Shown here: piece by piece, positions 9,013-16,693 of the stretch
Layout of the letters: every line of letters begins with the position of its first letter
Numbering within the stretch: the stretch's first letter is position 1
Origin: an uncultured Methylophilus sp.
GTDB taxonomy: Bacteria > Pseudomonadota > Gammaproteobacteria > Burkholderiales > Methylophilaceae
Direction of reading: 5' to 3'
DNA: 17,007 nucleotides
Assembly: GCA_936943315.1 (NCBI GenBank)
Contig: CAKZJM010000240.1
Coordinates: forward strand, 1-17,007
Made by a program: the position numbers and the translations under genes
The notes under the pieces: generated by a model
Seen by the model: the letters and a program-made list of their open reading frames with translations, nothing else
What the model was told of the DNA's origin: nothing
The model's database searches: none

Positions 9013-9145
9013 GGTGCGCCTCCAACTTAGGAACACGGAGGCGGGTGCGCCTCAACCCAAAATAACTGAGGCGGGTGCGCCTCTAACTTAGAATGACTAA
9101 GGCGGGTGCGCCTCTAACCTAGGATGACTGAGGCGGGTGCGCCTC
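9013..9145. repeat. Tandem array of GC-rich hairpins, period 30-31 bp
   Basis: The core GAGGCGGGTGCGCCTC recurs at 9038-9053, 9068-9083, 9099-9114 (first base A) and 9130-9145. A decayed first copy, ending GGTGCGCCTC, lies at 9013-9022. Each core can fold as a 6-bp stem GAGGCG/CGCCTC with loop GGTG (5 bp in the third full copy). The linkers are 14-16 nt and are related to each other (variants of TAACTTAGAATGACT), so the whole unit, not only the core, has been duplicated. Confidence 0.9.
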
Positions 9146-9223
9146 ATCTATAGCGGCAGAGTCGCACGAGGTCAACGACGGCTCATCAGCTTTCGCCTAC
9201 TGCCTGATTCACTGCACCCGCCC

Positions 9224-9243
9224 TGGAATTGTAGGGCATTCCA
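9224..9243. promoter_or_regulatory. TGGAAT/ATTCCA inverted repeat upstream of the MFS gene
   Basis: TGGAAT (9224-9229) and ATTCCA (9238-9243) are separated by 8 nt. The repeat lies just upstream of the expected -35 region for the TATAAT at 9270, where an activator or repressor could bind. The regulator is unknown and a chance occurrence cannot be excluded. Confidence 0.3.
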
Positions 9244-9269
9244 CGACATTCAGCCATGCATGCATAGCG

Positions 9270-9275
9270 TATAAT
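9270..9275 (+). promoter_or_regulatory. Perfect -10 box (TATAAT) 7 nt before the MFS start codon
   Basis: TATAAT occupies 9270-9275 and the MFS ATG begins at 9283. A transcription start at the usual distance would fall at about 9281-9283, so the mRNA would be leaderless or nearly so. No Shine-Dalgarno is present, which agrees. No good -35 hexamer lies 16-18 bp upstream, so an activator may be needed. Confidence 0.5.
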
Positions 9276-9282
9276 TCGTGCT

Positions 9283-10515
9283 ATGCCTTTATCCATCCGT
9301 CAGATTCTGGCCCATCAGGGCTATGCGTTTCCCAAGTTGCTCACTTACCGTATTTTCATGGTGTTGTCTTACCAGATGATGATGGTTGCGATTGGCTGGC
9401 ATATCTACGAACTCACACGTGACCCGTGGTCGCTGGGCCTGATCGGGTTGGCGGAGGTCATTCCGTATATGGGTAGTGCCCTGTTTGCCGGGCATGCGGT
9501 GGACCATTATTTTTCGCGGCGGGGCTTTGCGGTGGTGTCTGCGCTGTTTCTGGCCATGAATGCCGGGTTGCTGGTGTTGATCACGCAATACCAGGTGCAC
9601 AATACCGCCGCCTGGATTTATGGCACTGTGGCCCTCACCGGGTTTGCGCGCGCTTTGATTTCGCCTAGTTATAACACCTTGTTTGCGCTGATTATTCCGC
9701 GGGCATCCATTGCAAAAGCGTCTGGCATTGGCAGCTCGATGTTCCAGATTGGCCTGATTGTCGGCCCCGCCATTGGTGGGTTGCTGGTGGGGTTTGCCGA
9801 TAAATATGTCGCTTATGAAATTTCGGCCATCCTGGCGTTGGGTGGCGCCATAGCGGCGCTGGGTTTGCGTGTGACAGAGCACCGTAGCCACGCGCCCATG
9901 CAGGTGTTTGCCAGCATTGGCGAAGGCTTGCGCTTTGTCAGCCGCTCGCAAGTGGTGCTGGCGGCGCAGTTGCTGGATATGTTTGCCGTGCTGTTTGGCG
10001 GGGCGGTCGCCATGTTGCCGGCGTTTGTGCATGATATTTACCAGATGGGGCCAGAAGGGCTGGGGGTGCTGCGGGCAGCGCCTGCCTTCGGTGCGATTGT
10101 GACCGGCGTCTGGCTGGCAAAGCACCCGATACACCAACATAGTGGGCGCTGGCTGTTATTGGCCGTGGCAGGGTTTGGCGTGTGCATGATTGCGTTTGGC
10201 TTGTGCCACACCTACTGGCTGGCGATTGTGATTCTGGGGATTTCCGGCATGATGGATGGCGTTTCGGTCATTTTGCGCCAAACCATTCTGCAACTGGCGA
10301 CCCCGGATAATATGCGTGGTCGTGTCTCGGCCATCAATGGCATCTTTATCGGTTCGTCGAATGAGCTGGGCGCGTTTGAATCCGGCCTGACTTCCAGGCT
10401 CATGGGCCTGGTGCCGTCGGTGATCTTTGGTGGCTGCATGACCATTCTGGTGGTGGGGGTCACGGCCCTTAAAGTGCCTAAACTGCGCGACCTTCATCTC
10501 TCACAGCTGCATTAA
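9283..10515 (+). CDS. Major facilitator superfamily transporter (EntS/MFS_3-like exporter)
   Basis: A 410-residue inner-membrane protein with about 12 hydrophobic helices. Its opening SYQMMMVAIGWHIYELTRDPWSLGLIGLAEVIPY and repeated Gly-rich helices (for example GIGSSMFQIGLIVGPAIGGLL) are typical of the drug or siderophore exporter group related to EntS. The later TPDNMRGRVSAINGIFIGSSNELG segment is also characteristic of that group. The substrate cannot be read from the sequence. An in-frame TAG at 9265-9267 rules out longer upstream starts. The next Met (residue 26) would remove part of the first helix, so ATG 9283 is chosen although it has no Shine-Dalgarno. It is followed after 5 nt by the DUF4186 gene, probably as a two-gene operon. 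Confidence 0.88.
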   Translation: MPLSIRQILAHQGYAFPKLLTYRIFMVLSYQMMMVAIGWHIYELTRDPWSLGLIGLAEVIPYMGSALFAGHAVDHYFSRRGFAVVSALFLAMNAGLLVLITQYQVHNTAAWIYGTVALTGFARALISPSYNTLFALIIPRASIAKASGIGSSMFQIGLIVGPAIGGLLVGFADKYVAYEISAILALGGAIAALGLRVTEHRSHAPMQVFASIGEGLRFVSRSQVVLAAQLLDMFAVLFGGAVAMLPAFVHDIYQMGPEGLGVLRAAPAFGAIVTGVWLAKHPIHQHSGRWLLLAVAGFGVCMIAFGLCHTYWLAIVILGISGMMDGVSVILRQTILQLATPDNMRGRVSAINGIFIGSSNELGAFESGLTSRLMGLVPSVIFGGCMTILVVGVTALKVPKLRDLHLSQLH

Positions 10516-10520
10516 AGGCC

Positions 10521-10898
10521 ATGCGCGACCTGGACCAGTTGTTTCAAGCTTTACAACGTTCCAAGTTTCGCACCGGCTTTCGCCTCAATAGCAAAGACCT
10601 GCATTACCTGCAGCAAAAAGGCCTGCACACGGTGCTGGACCATGCTGAGCATTTTATTGCCGAACGCCTGGCCCCGGCCGAGATCGCCAACGATGGTCAG
10701 CAAACGCCTATGCGCGGGCATCCGGTATTTGTCGCACAACATGCCACGGCCACTTGCTGCCGCGGCTGTTTGACCAAATGGCATCGGCTGCCCGCGGGCC
10801 GCGCACTCACCCTGGAAGAGCAGGCCTATGTGGTGGTAGTGATTGAGCGCTGGTTGCAACGCTATATGGCTGATTCCGCAAGCGCTGAAAAAGAATAA
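10521..10898 (+). CDS. DUF4186 family protein
   Basis: This 125-residue soluble protein of the DUF4186 family has no known function. It has the typical RSKFRTGFRL start, HTVLDHAEHFIAERLAP, and the later segment TPMRGHPVFVAQHATATCCRGCLTKWHRLPAGRAL. Cys79, Cys80 and Cys83 with His67, His74 and His88 could bind a metal ion. The ATG lies 5 nt after the MFS stop, with AAAGG just upstream, so it is probably translated from the same message. The last codons run into an A tract that is also the U tract of the terminator for the opposite operon. Confidence 0.85.
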   Translation: MRDLDQLFQALQRSKFRTGFRLNSKDLHYLQQKGLHTVLDHAEHFIAERLAPAEIANDGQQTPMRGHPVFVAQHATATCCRGCLTKWHRLPAGRALTLEEQAYVVVVIERWLQRYMADSASAEKE

Positions 10899-10928
10899 AA
10901 AAAGGAGAAGGCCGCGAGGCGCTTCTCC
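10894..10928 (-). terminator. Intrinsic terminator of the RND efflux operon
   Basis: In the minus direction, 24 nt after the outer membrane factor stop, GGAGAAG (10922-10928) pairs with CTTCTCC (10904-10910). An inner GCC/GGC stem with a TCGC loop extends the hairpin, and a run of seven T plus ATT (10894-10903) follows. The U tract is encoded by the stop codon and last bases of the opposing DUF4186 gene. There is no T run on the + side, so termination should be one-directional. Confidence 0.85.
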
Positions 10929-10952
10929 ATCAGACACGTAGTCTTTATGGCC

Positions 10953-12425
10953 TTAGGGATTCGGCGTTGGCTTGGTTTCAGTGGTTTGCCAGCCGCCGCC
11001 AAGCGAGCGGTATAAATCCACCACTGCGGCCACCTGTTGCTGCTTGGTTTCTATCAGTTCCATTTTGGCGTCCAAAGCATCACGCTGAGTCAGCAACACT
11101 TCCATATAGTCTGCACGCGCGGCTTTAAACAACTGGTTGGCCACATCAATCGATTGCGTCAATGCTTCAACCTGCTTATTCTTCAACTGGTAGTTTTTAT
11201 CCAGGTTGTCGATATTGGCAATCTGGTTGGCAACTTCCATATAGGCATTGATGATCTTTTGCTCGTAGTCATACGCGGCCTGGATTTGCACCGCGTTGGC
11301 ACTCTTGTACTGCGCCTCGATCGCATTCCGGTTGATCAGTGGCGCAACCATCTCGCCACCAAAGCCTGCCAAGATAGACGCCGGGATATTGAGCAGGTAT
11401 TTAGGATCAAACGCCTGGAAACCCAGCCCGGCGCGGATAGAGAACGACGGATAGAAGTTGGCTTTAGCCACGTCAATATTCAGCTTGGCGGCTGAAAGCT
11501 CCAGCTCAGCCTGGCGGATATCCGGGCGGTTAGACAGCAACTCTGAAGGCACGCCGGTTTCCACCACCTTGTTTTGCATGGTCATGAAGTTTGCCGAGGC
11601 ACGCGTGATTGGCTGCGGCGTTCTACCCAGCAGGTAATTGATACGATTTTCGGTTTCAACAATGCTCTGCTTCAGCACATACTGGCGGCTCTGGTTTTTC
11701 TGCACTTCGGCTTCAAACCGTTTCACTGCCAGCGAGTTGGCGCGTGCGTATTGCTGCAACTGCTTCACCACTTCGAGCGCGTTCTGCTGAATCTTGATGT
11801 TCTGGTCCAGCGTGATCAGCTCGTTATCCAGGGCGATCAATTCATAGTAGGCATGCGCCACCTCAGCCACCAGGTTGGTGACCAGAAAGTTTTTGCCCTC
11901 AATAGTCGCCATGTATTCCATGACGGCCACTTTGGTCGCATTGCGCAGTTTCTTCCACACGTCTAGCTCCCACGAGGCCACCAGACCAAACTGGTAGTTG
12001 CCTAAAAAGCGCGGGTTAGAGCGGCCTTCCTTGATGTCCAGGTTTTCTTCAACCGCGCCGTTACGGGTGTACTTGCCCACTTTTTCTTTATCGGCGCTGG
12101 CGCCGATGCCGACAAACGGTAAGTATTCACCCTTACGGGCCTGGATTTCATTCTGGGCCACCGTAATCCGTTGCGCCATGATCTGAATTTCCTTGTTGTT
12201 GTTAACCGCCGTATTGATCAGAGAGACCAGGTTAGGGTCTTCAAAAAAGTCCTGCCACTTGACGCTGGCACTATTGCTAGCGGGCGCCACCGTTTCCTGA
12301 TATTGCGTCGGTAAGGTGGTATCGGCCTGCTTACTGGTGATAAATGGGATGGCGCAGGATTGCAGCATCAACGACACTGCCCCGGCAACGATCCATTGCA
12401 AACGCTTATTCTTCATCATCATCAT
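10953..12425 (-). CDS. RND efflux outer membrane factor lipoprotein (NodT/OprM family)
   Basis: The outer-membrane channel of a tripartite efflux pump; 490 residues if translated from the first ATG. The signal peptide ends in a lipobox LQSC (Cys24), so the protein should be lipid-anchored. The long helical repeats and the C-terminal VDLYRSLGGGWQ are typical of OprM/NodT proteins. The start is a run of four in-frame ATG codons (12425, 12422, 12419, 12416). An AGG touches the first of them, so spacing favours the third or fourth. The reading frame overlaps the last 20 bases of the pump gene, implying translational coupling. It is the last gene of the operon. Confidence 0.93.
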   Translation of the reverse strand: MMMMKNKRLQWIVAGAVSLMLQSCAIPFITSKQADTTLPTQYQETVAPASNSASVKWQDFFEDPNLVSLINTAVNNNKEIQIMAQRITVAQNEIQARKGEYLPFVGIGASADKEKVGKYTRNGAVEENLDIKEGRSNPRFLGNYQFGLVASWELDVWKKLRNATKVAVMEYMATIEGKNFLVTNLVAEVAHAYYELIALDNELITLDQNIKIQQNALEVVKQLQQYARANSLAVKRFEAEVQKNQSRQYVLKQSIVETENRINYLLGRTPQPITRASANFMTMQNKVVETGVPSELLSNRPDIRQAELELSAAKLNIDVAKANFYPSFSIRAGLGFQAFDPKYLLNIPASILAGFGGEMVAPLINRNAIEAQYKSANAVQIQAAYDYEQKIINAYMEVANQIANIDNLDKNYQLKNKQVEALTQSIDVANQLFKAARADYMEVLLTQRDALDAKMELIETKQQQVAAVVDLYRSLGGGWQTTETKPTPNP

Positions 12426-15400
12426 CCTGATGGGTGTTGTATTTGTAGGTCTCGGTTAACGGCTCGGTCTCTTCCTTGCGGATCAGGGATTTGCCATCAG
12501 CCAGCGTACCAAAAATGTAGTAGAGGCCCGGGATCACGACCACGCCAAAAATGGTACCGAACAACATACCACCCATGGCCGAGGTACCAATGGTCCGGTT
12601 ACCCACGGCACCGGCGCCAGTCGCGATCACCAGCGGGATCAACCCGGCAATAAACGCGAACGAGGTCATCAGGATAGGCCGGAAACGGGTTCTGGCGCCT
12701 TCGATGGCGGCATCGCGGATGGACATGCCCTGGCCATGTTTCTGCACGGCAAACTCCACAATCAGCACGGCGTTTTTACCCAGCAAGCCAATCAGCATGA
12801 TCAAGCCAACCTGCGCATAAATGTCATTGGCCAGCCCCAGTATCTTGAGCAGGAACAGCGAGCCAAACACCCCGGCAGGCAACGACAGGATCACCGCAAA
12901 CGGCAGGATAAAGCTTTCATACTGCGCAGCCAGCACCATGTAGACAAACACCAGCACCACGATAAAAATCATCAGCGCTTCATTACCACGTTTTTCCTCG
13001 TCGTAAGACAGGCCTTCCCAGGCGATGTCATAGCCTTTAGGCAGCGTGGTGCGGGCGACTTCTTGCACCGCATGGATGGCGGAAGCCGTGGTATAGCCAG
13101 GCGCCGGTTCGGCACGAATGGCGGCAGAGTTGTACAGGTTGTAACGGGTAATCTCGTTAGGGCCCTGGCGTTTCTTCAGTGTCATGAATGCGGAGTAAGG
13201 CACCATTTCACCATCTTCGTTTTTCACGAAGTAGTTCAGCACGTCGCTGGGGTAGCGGCGGAACTCAGGCCCGGCCTGGGTATACACTTTGAAGAAGTTG
13301 TTAAAGCGGATAAAGCCCTGCTCATAGGTACTCCCAATCAAGATGTCCAGGTTGTTCATGGCATCTTCAATGGAGACTTTCTTCTGCATGGCCAGCTGGT
13401 TATCAATAATCAACTCATACTGCGGATAGTTCGCGGCATAAAACGTGAACAGGCCAGTCAGCTCCTTGCGCTTGCCCAGGTTTTGCATGAACTCCTTGTT
13501 GATTTTGTCAAACACGTAGTAATCCGCACTGGTGGTTTTATCCAGCAAGCGCAGTGATAGGCCAGAAGCCGCACCATAACCAGGCACTGCCGGTGGCTGG
13601 AAGTACTCCACCACGGCACCAAAGTTCTTGGTTTTTTCTTCCAGCTCTTCAATGATCTGCTTCACTGACTGCTTGCGCTCAGACCAGTCTTTGAGGTTGA
13701 TAATACACGTACCGGCGTTTGAACCGCGCCCTTCGGTCAACACCTCATAACCGGCCAGGGAAGAGACTGATTCCACGCCTTCTACTTGCTTGGCAAGGGT
13801 TTGCAGGTGGCGGGCCACCTTGTTGGTGGTTTCCAGGGTAGAGCCGGGGGGCGTCTGGATAATGGCGTAAATCATGCCTTGGTCTTCACCGGGGATAAAC
13901 CCGGCAGGCAAGACTTTATCCACATAGAAAATGCCCACTGAGAACAGTGCCAACACAAGAAATGTCACTGTGCGCAGGGTGACCACTTTTTCCAGGAAAT
14001 TGGTATAACGGCCAGTGACTTTTTCAAACACCCAGTTAAAGCCATCCAAAAACACTGAAATAGGCGTTTTGCGTTTGGGTTGGCCATGCGTGTCTTTCAG
14101 GATCATCGCGCACAGCACAGGGGTCAGTGTCAGCGCAACAATACCAGAGAGCACGATAGACGAAGCCATGGTGATGGCAAACTGGCGGTAGAACACGCCG
14201 ACCGGGCCTGGCATGAAGGTGATCGGGATAAATACCGAAGTCATCAGCAAGGTAATGGCCACAATTGCGCCACCGATCTCACCTAGCACACGCTGCACGG
14301 CTTTGTAAGGGCCCACGTGGTCAGAGGCCATCTTGGCGTGCACCGCTTCCACCACCACAATCGCATCATCCACCACCACGCCAATCGCCAGCACCAGTGC
14401 AAACAGCGTGACCAGGTTAATGCTAAGGCCAAACGCTTTCATGACAAAGAAGGCCCCAATCAGCGAGATAGGCACCGCCAACGTCGGGATCAGCGTTGAG
14501 CGCCAGTCACCGAGGAAGATAAATACCACCAGCGCCACCAGCACAAAGGCTTCTGCCAGCGTGTGGATTACCTTCTCAATGGAGGCATCAAGGAACTTGG
14601 ACACGTCGTAATTGATTTCATAGTCCATGCCCGCCGGAAAGCTCTTTTTCAGCTCTTCCATTTTGGTTTTCACGTCAGCAATCACCTCGCTGGCGTTGGT
14701 GCCGTAGTTTTGCTTCAACACAATCGCCGCTGAAGGGTAGCCGTCTTTGTTGGAGTAAATATCAAAGAACTCACTGCCCAGCTCCACCTTGGCAATGTCT
14801 CTCAGGTGCAAAATCTCACCATTGGAATCGGCGCGGATAATAATGTTGCCATACTCTTCTGGCTTGTTATACCGGCCTTTGTACACCAGCACATACTCTT
14901 TGGACTGCGCATAAATCCCCGAGCTCTGACCCAGGCGGCCAGGACGCCCAATCACGCTCTGGCTGCTGATGGCATCCATCACCTCTTTGGTTGATACCTT
15001 GTAGGCACGCATGCGTTCAGGGTTGAGCCAGATCCGCATCGCAAACTGGCGGCTACCCAGGTTTTGTGCCTGGGCAATGCCGTGGACACGCTGGATTTCA
15101 GGAATCACACTGACGTTCACATAGTTAAACAGGAATTTCTCGTCAGCGTTTTTATCTTTACTGTACAGGTTCACATACATCAACATGCTCGGCTGTACCG
15201 TGTTGACGATAACCCCCTCTAACTGCACCAGGGGCGGGAGTTTACTCATGACCTGGTCTAGCCTGGTTTTCACCAGCACCATGGCGGCGTTAGGGTCTAC
15301 TCCCAGGTCAAAAATGACCTGTATTGTGGCTTCACCCGCACTGGTGGCGTCAGACACAATGTATTTCATGCCGGGCACGCCGTTAATGGCACGTTCGATC

Positions 15401-15591
15401 GAAATCAGTGAAGACTGCACCAGGACATCCGCACTCGACCCTGGGAAAGCCAGCGTGACAATCACGCGGGGTGGTGCAATTTCTGGAAACTGTGAAATAG
15501 GCAGGGTTTTGATCGATAAAAACCCGAGGAAAACCATGACCAGCGATAGCACAATCGCCATCACCGGTCGTCTGAGGAAGATGTTTAACAT
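12406..15591 (-). CDS. RND efflux pump inner-membrane permease (HAE1 class, AcrB-like)
   Basis: A proton-driven multidrug pump of 1061 residues, in the family range. The N-terminus MLNIFLRRPVMAIVLSLVMV is the first helix. The proton-relay residues are all present: Asp408 and Asp409 in VVVDDAIVVVE, Lys939 in LGKNAVLIVEF and Arg971 in RTRFRPILMTS, nearly at AcrB numbering. This places it with hydrophobic/amphiphilic drug pumps, not heavy-metal pumps. The sequence ends in an acidic QDDDDEE tail encoded by GAT repeats that overlap the next gene's start. AAGGTG lies 8-9 nt before the ATG, and the fusion-protein gene ends 19 nt upstream. The substrate is unknown. Confidence 0.95.
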   Translation of the reverse strand: MLNIFLRRPVMAIVLSLVMVFLGFLSIKTLPISQFPEIAPPRVIVTLAFPGSSADVLVQSSLISIERAINGVPGMKYIVSDATSAGEATIQVIFDLGVDPNAAMVLVKTRLDQVMSKLPPLVQLEGVIVNTVQPSMLMYVNLYSKDKNADEKFLFNYVNVSVIPEIQRVHGIAQAQNLGSRQFAMRIWLNPERMRAYKVSTKEVMDAISSQSVIGRPGRLGQSSGIYAQSKEYVLVYKGRYNKPEEYGNIIIRADSNGEILHLRDIAKVELGSEFFDIYSNKDGYPSAAIVLKQNYGTNASEVIADVKTKMEELKKSFPAGMDYEINYDVSKFLDASIEKVIHTLAEAFVLVALVVFIFLGDWRSTLIPTLAVPISLIGAFFVMKAFGLSINLVTLFALVLAIGVVVDDAIVVVEAVHAKMASDHVGPYKAVQRVLGEIGGAIVAITLLMTSVFIPITFMPGPVGVFYRQFAITMASSIVLSGIVALTLTPVLCAMILKDTHGQPKRKTPISVFLDGFNWVFEKVTGRYTNFLEKVVTLRTVTFLVLALFSVGIFYVDKVLPAGFIPGEDQGMIYAIIQTPPGSTLETTNKVARHLQTLAKQVEGVESVSSLAGYEVLTEGRGSNAGTCIINLKDWSERKQSVKQIIEELEEKTKNFGAVVEYFQPPAVPGYGAASGLSLRLLDKTTSADYYVFDKINKEFMQNLGKRKELTGLFTFYAANYPQYELIIDNQLAMQKKVSIEDAMNNLDILIGSTYEQGFIRFNNFFKVYTQAGPEFRRYPSDVLNYFVKNEDGEMVPYSAFMTLKKRQGPNEITRYNLYNSAAIRAEPAPGYTTASAIHAVQEVARTTLPKGYDIAWEGLSYDEEKRGNEALMIFIVVLVFVYMVLAAQYESFILPFAVILSLPAGVFGSLFLLKILGLANDIYAQVGLIMLIGLLGKNAVLIVEFAVQKHGQGMSIRDAAIEGARTRFRPILMTSFAFIAGLIPLVIATGAGAVGNRTIGTSAMGGMLFGTIFGVVVIPGLYYIFGTLADGKSLIRKEETEPLTETYKYNTHQDDDDEE

Positions 15592-15610
15592 GTTTTTTTC
15601 ACCTTAAGGG

Positions 15611-16693
15611 TTATTCTGCGTACAGTTCCAGCTCTGGAATGACTTTTTCAGGTGCTCTGTAGTCGGTTTCGATTTTTTGACCGTTCCTGACGCGGCGCAA
15701 CCCTTCCAGCAATACCGTGTCGGTGTCTTTCAAGCCCGATTTCACAATAAACAAATGTGGCAGTTCAGCCGCGATCTGGATCATGCGCTGTTCGATTTTG
15801 TGGTCTTTGTTGACGACATAAACGAACGTCTTGTCCAGCACTTCAAAGGTCGCTTTTTGCGGGATCAGCAAGGCATTCGGGTGAGGTACTTCCAGCAAGA
15901 TCGTGCCGGTTTCACCGTGGCGCAACAAACCATGCGGGTTGGGGAAGTCGGCCCGGAACTCAATGTTGCCGGTTTTATTGTCAAAGTCGGCTTCCACCGT
16001 TTCAATGGCACCTTTTTGATCAAAAATAGCGCCATTGGCCATACGCAATTTGACCGGCACGCCTTTTTCATTTTTCTGATGGATCTTGAAGTCCAGATAC
16101 TCCGCTTCTGGCACGTTGAAATACACCCACATGCGGCTGTTATCAGAAAGGGTGGTCAGCAAGTCGCCTTCATCCAGCAAGCTGCCTTTCCGCACCAGCA
16201 GATGGTCCATGATGCCGGTAAACGGTGCGTTGATATTGGTAAAGTTCAGGTGCGTCTGTGCCAGCTGCACTTCTGCATTGGCCTTATCCAGTTTGGCTTT
16301 GCCCAACGCCAGCTCGTTTTGCGAGACGATGTTTTTCTCAGCCAGGGCCTTGGTGTTTTCATATTCGATTTGCACAGTTTTGGCTTCTGCCTGTGCCTTC
16401 AGCAAATCCACCTGGTAAACATTCGGCATGATTTTAAACATGGGCTGGCCCTGTTTAACTACCTGGCCTTCCCCGGCAAAGACGTCCTGTAAGTAGCCGC
16501 GTTCCAGCGCACGCAGTTCAATATGCTGAATGGCATGAATCTGGCAGACATACTCCTTGGTGATCATGCTGTCTTTACGCCATGGCGTCGTGACTTCCAG
16601 TTTCGGTGGGGCTTCCTCGTGTGCCTCCTCATGGTGACAAGCGCTGAGCAATGAGCCAAGCAAGCCTAAAACGATTAAGTTCTGTTTAATCAT
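15611..16693 (-). CDS. RND efflux periplasmic adaptor (membrane fusion protein), lipoprotein
   Basis: The adaptor links the pump to the outer-membrane channel. It is 360 residues with a lipoprotein signal (lipobox LSAC, Cys19) and then the short His/Glu-rich stretch HHEEAHEEA. An N-terminal barrel/lipoyl half follows (GYLQDVFAGEGQVVKQGQPMFKI), then a coiled hairpin of about 60 residues. The second lipoyl half is INAPFTGIMDHLLVRKGSLLDEGDLLTTL, with beta-barrel and membrane-proximal domains after it. It is first in the operon, and only a weak purine-rich stretch precedes the ATG. The His/Glu patch could bind metal, but the partner pump is of the drug class. No adjacent TetR-type repressor is visible in the window. 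Confidence 0.93.
   Translation of the reverse strand: MIKQNLIVLGLLGSLLSACHHEEAHEEAPPKLEVTTPWRKDSMITKEYVCQIHAIQHIELRALERGYLQDVFAGEGQVVKQGQPMFKIMPNVYQVDLLKAQAEAKTVQIEYENTKALAEKNIVSQNELALGKAKLDKANAEVQLAQTHLNFTNINAPFTGIMDHLLVRKGSLLDEGDLLTTLSDNSRMWVYFNVPEAEYLDFKIHQKNEKGVPVKLRMANGAIFDQKGAIETVEADFDNKTGNIEFRADFPNPHGLLRHGETGTILLEVPHPNALLIPQKATFEVLDKTFVYVVNKDHKIEQRMIQIAAELPHLFIVKSGLKDTDTVLLEGLRRVRNGQKIETDYRAPEKVIPELELYAE

Larger units (their letters stand above)
8873..9282. other. Divergent intergenic region (410 bp)
   Basis: This non-coding stretch separates the minus-strand exported-protein gene from the + strand MFS gene. The left third (8881-8960) is A/T-rich and must hold the minus-strand promoter, though no clear boxes were found. 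The middle (9013-9145) is a tandem hairpin array. The right part holds a 9-mer inverted to the array (9214-9222), a TGGAAT/ATTCCA inverted repeat (9224-9243) and a TATAAT box (9270-9275). No ORF worth annotating was seen. Confidence 0.8.

Noticed and set aside
9013..9145. CRISPR array
   Set aside because: The cores are only 16 bp, and the linkers are 14-16 nt and similar to each other. True spacers are longer and unrelated. No cas gene is near.
12736..13557. Long + strand open frame (273 codons) opposite the RND pump gene
   Set aside because: It is antisense to a clearly conserved AcrB-type gene, its product has no recognisable domain and is His/Gln/Arg-rich, as mirror frames usually are. 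The similar 15677-16492 frame opposite the adaptor was rejected for the same reason.
15611..16693. Heavy-metal (HME) efflux system because of the His/Glu-rich adaptor N-terminus
   Set aside because: The pump has the Asp408-Asp409/Lys939/Arg971 pattern and sequence of HAE1 drug pumps, so the short His/Glu patch alone does not support metal export.
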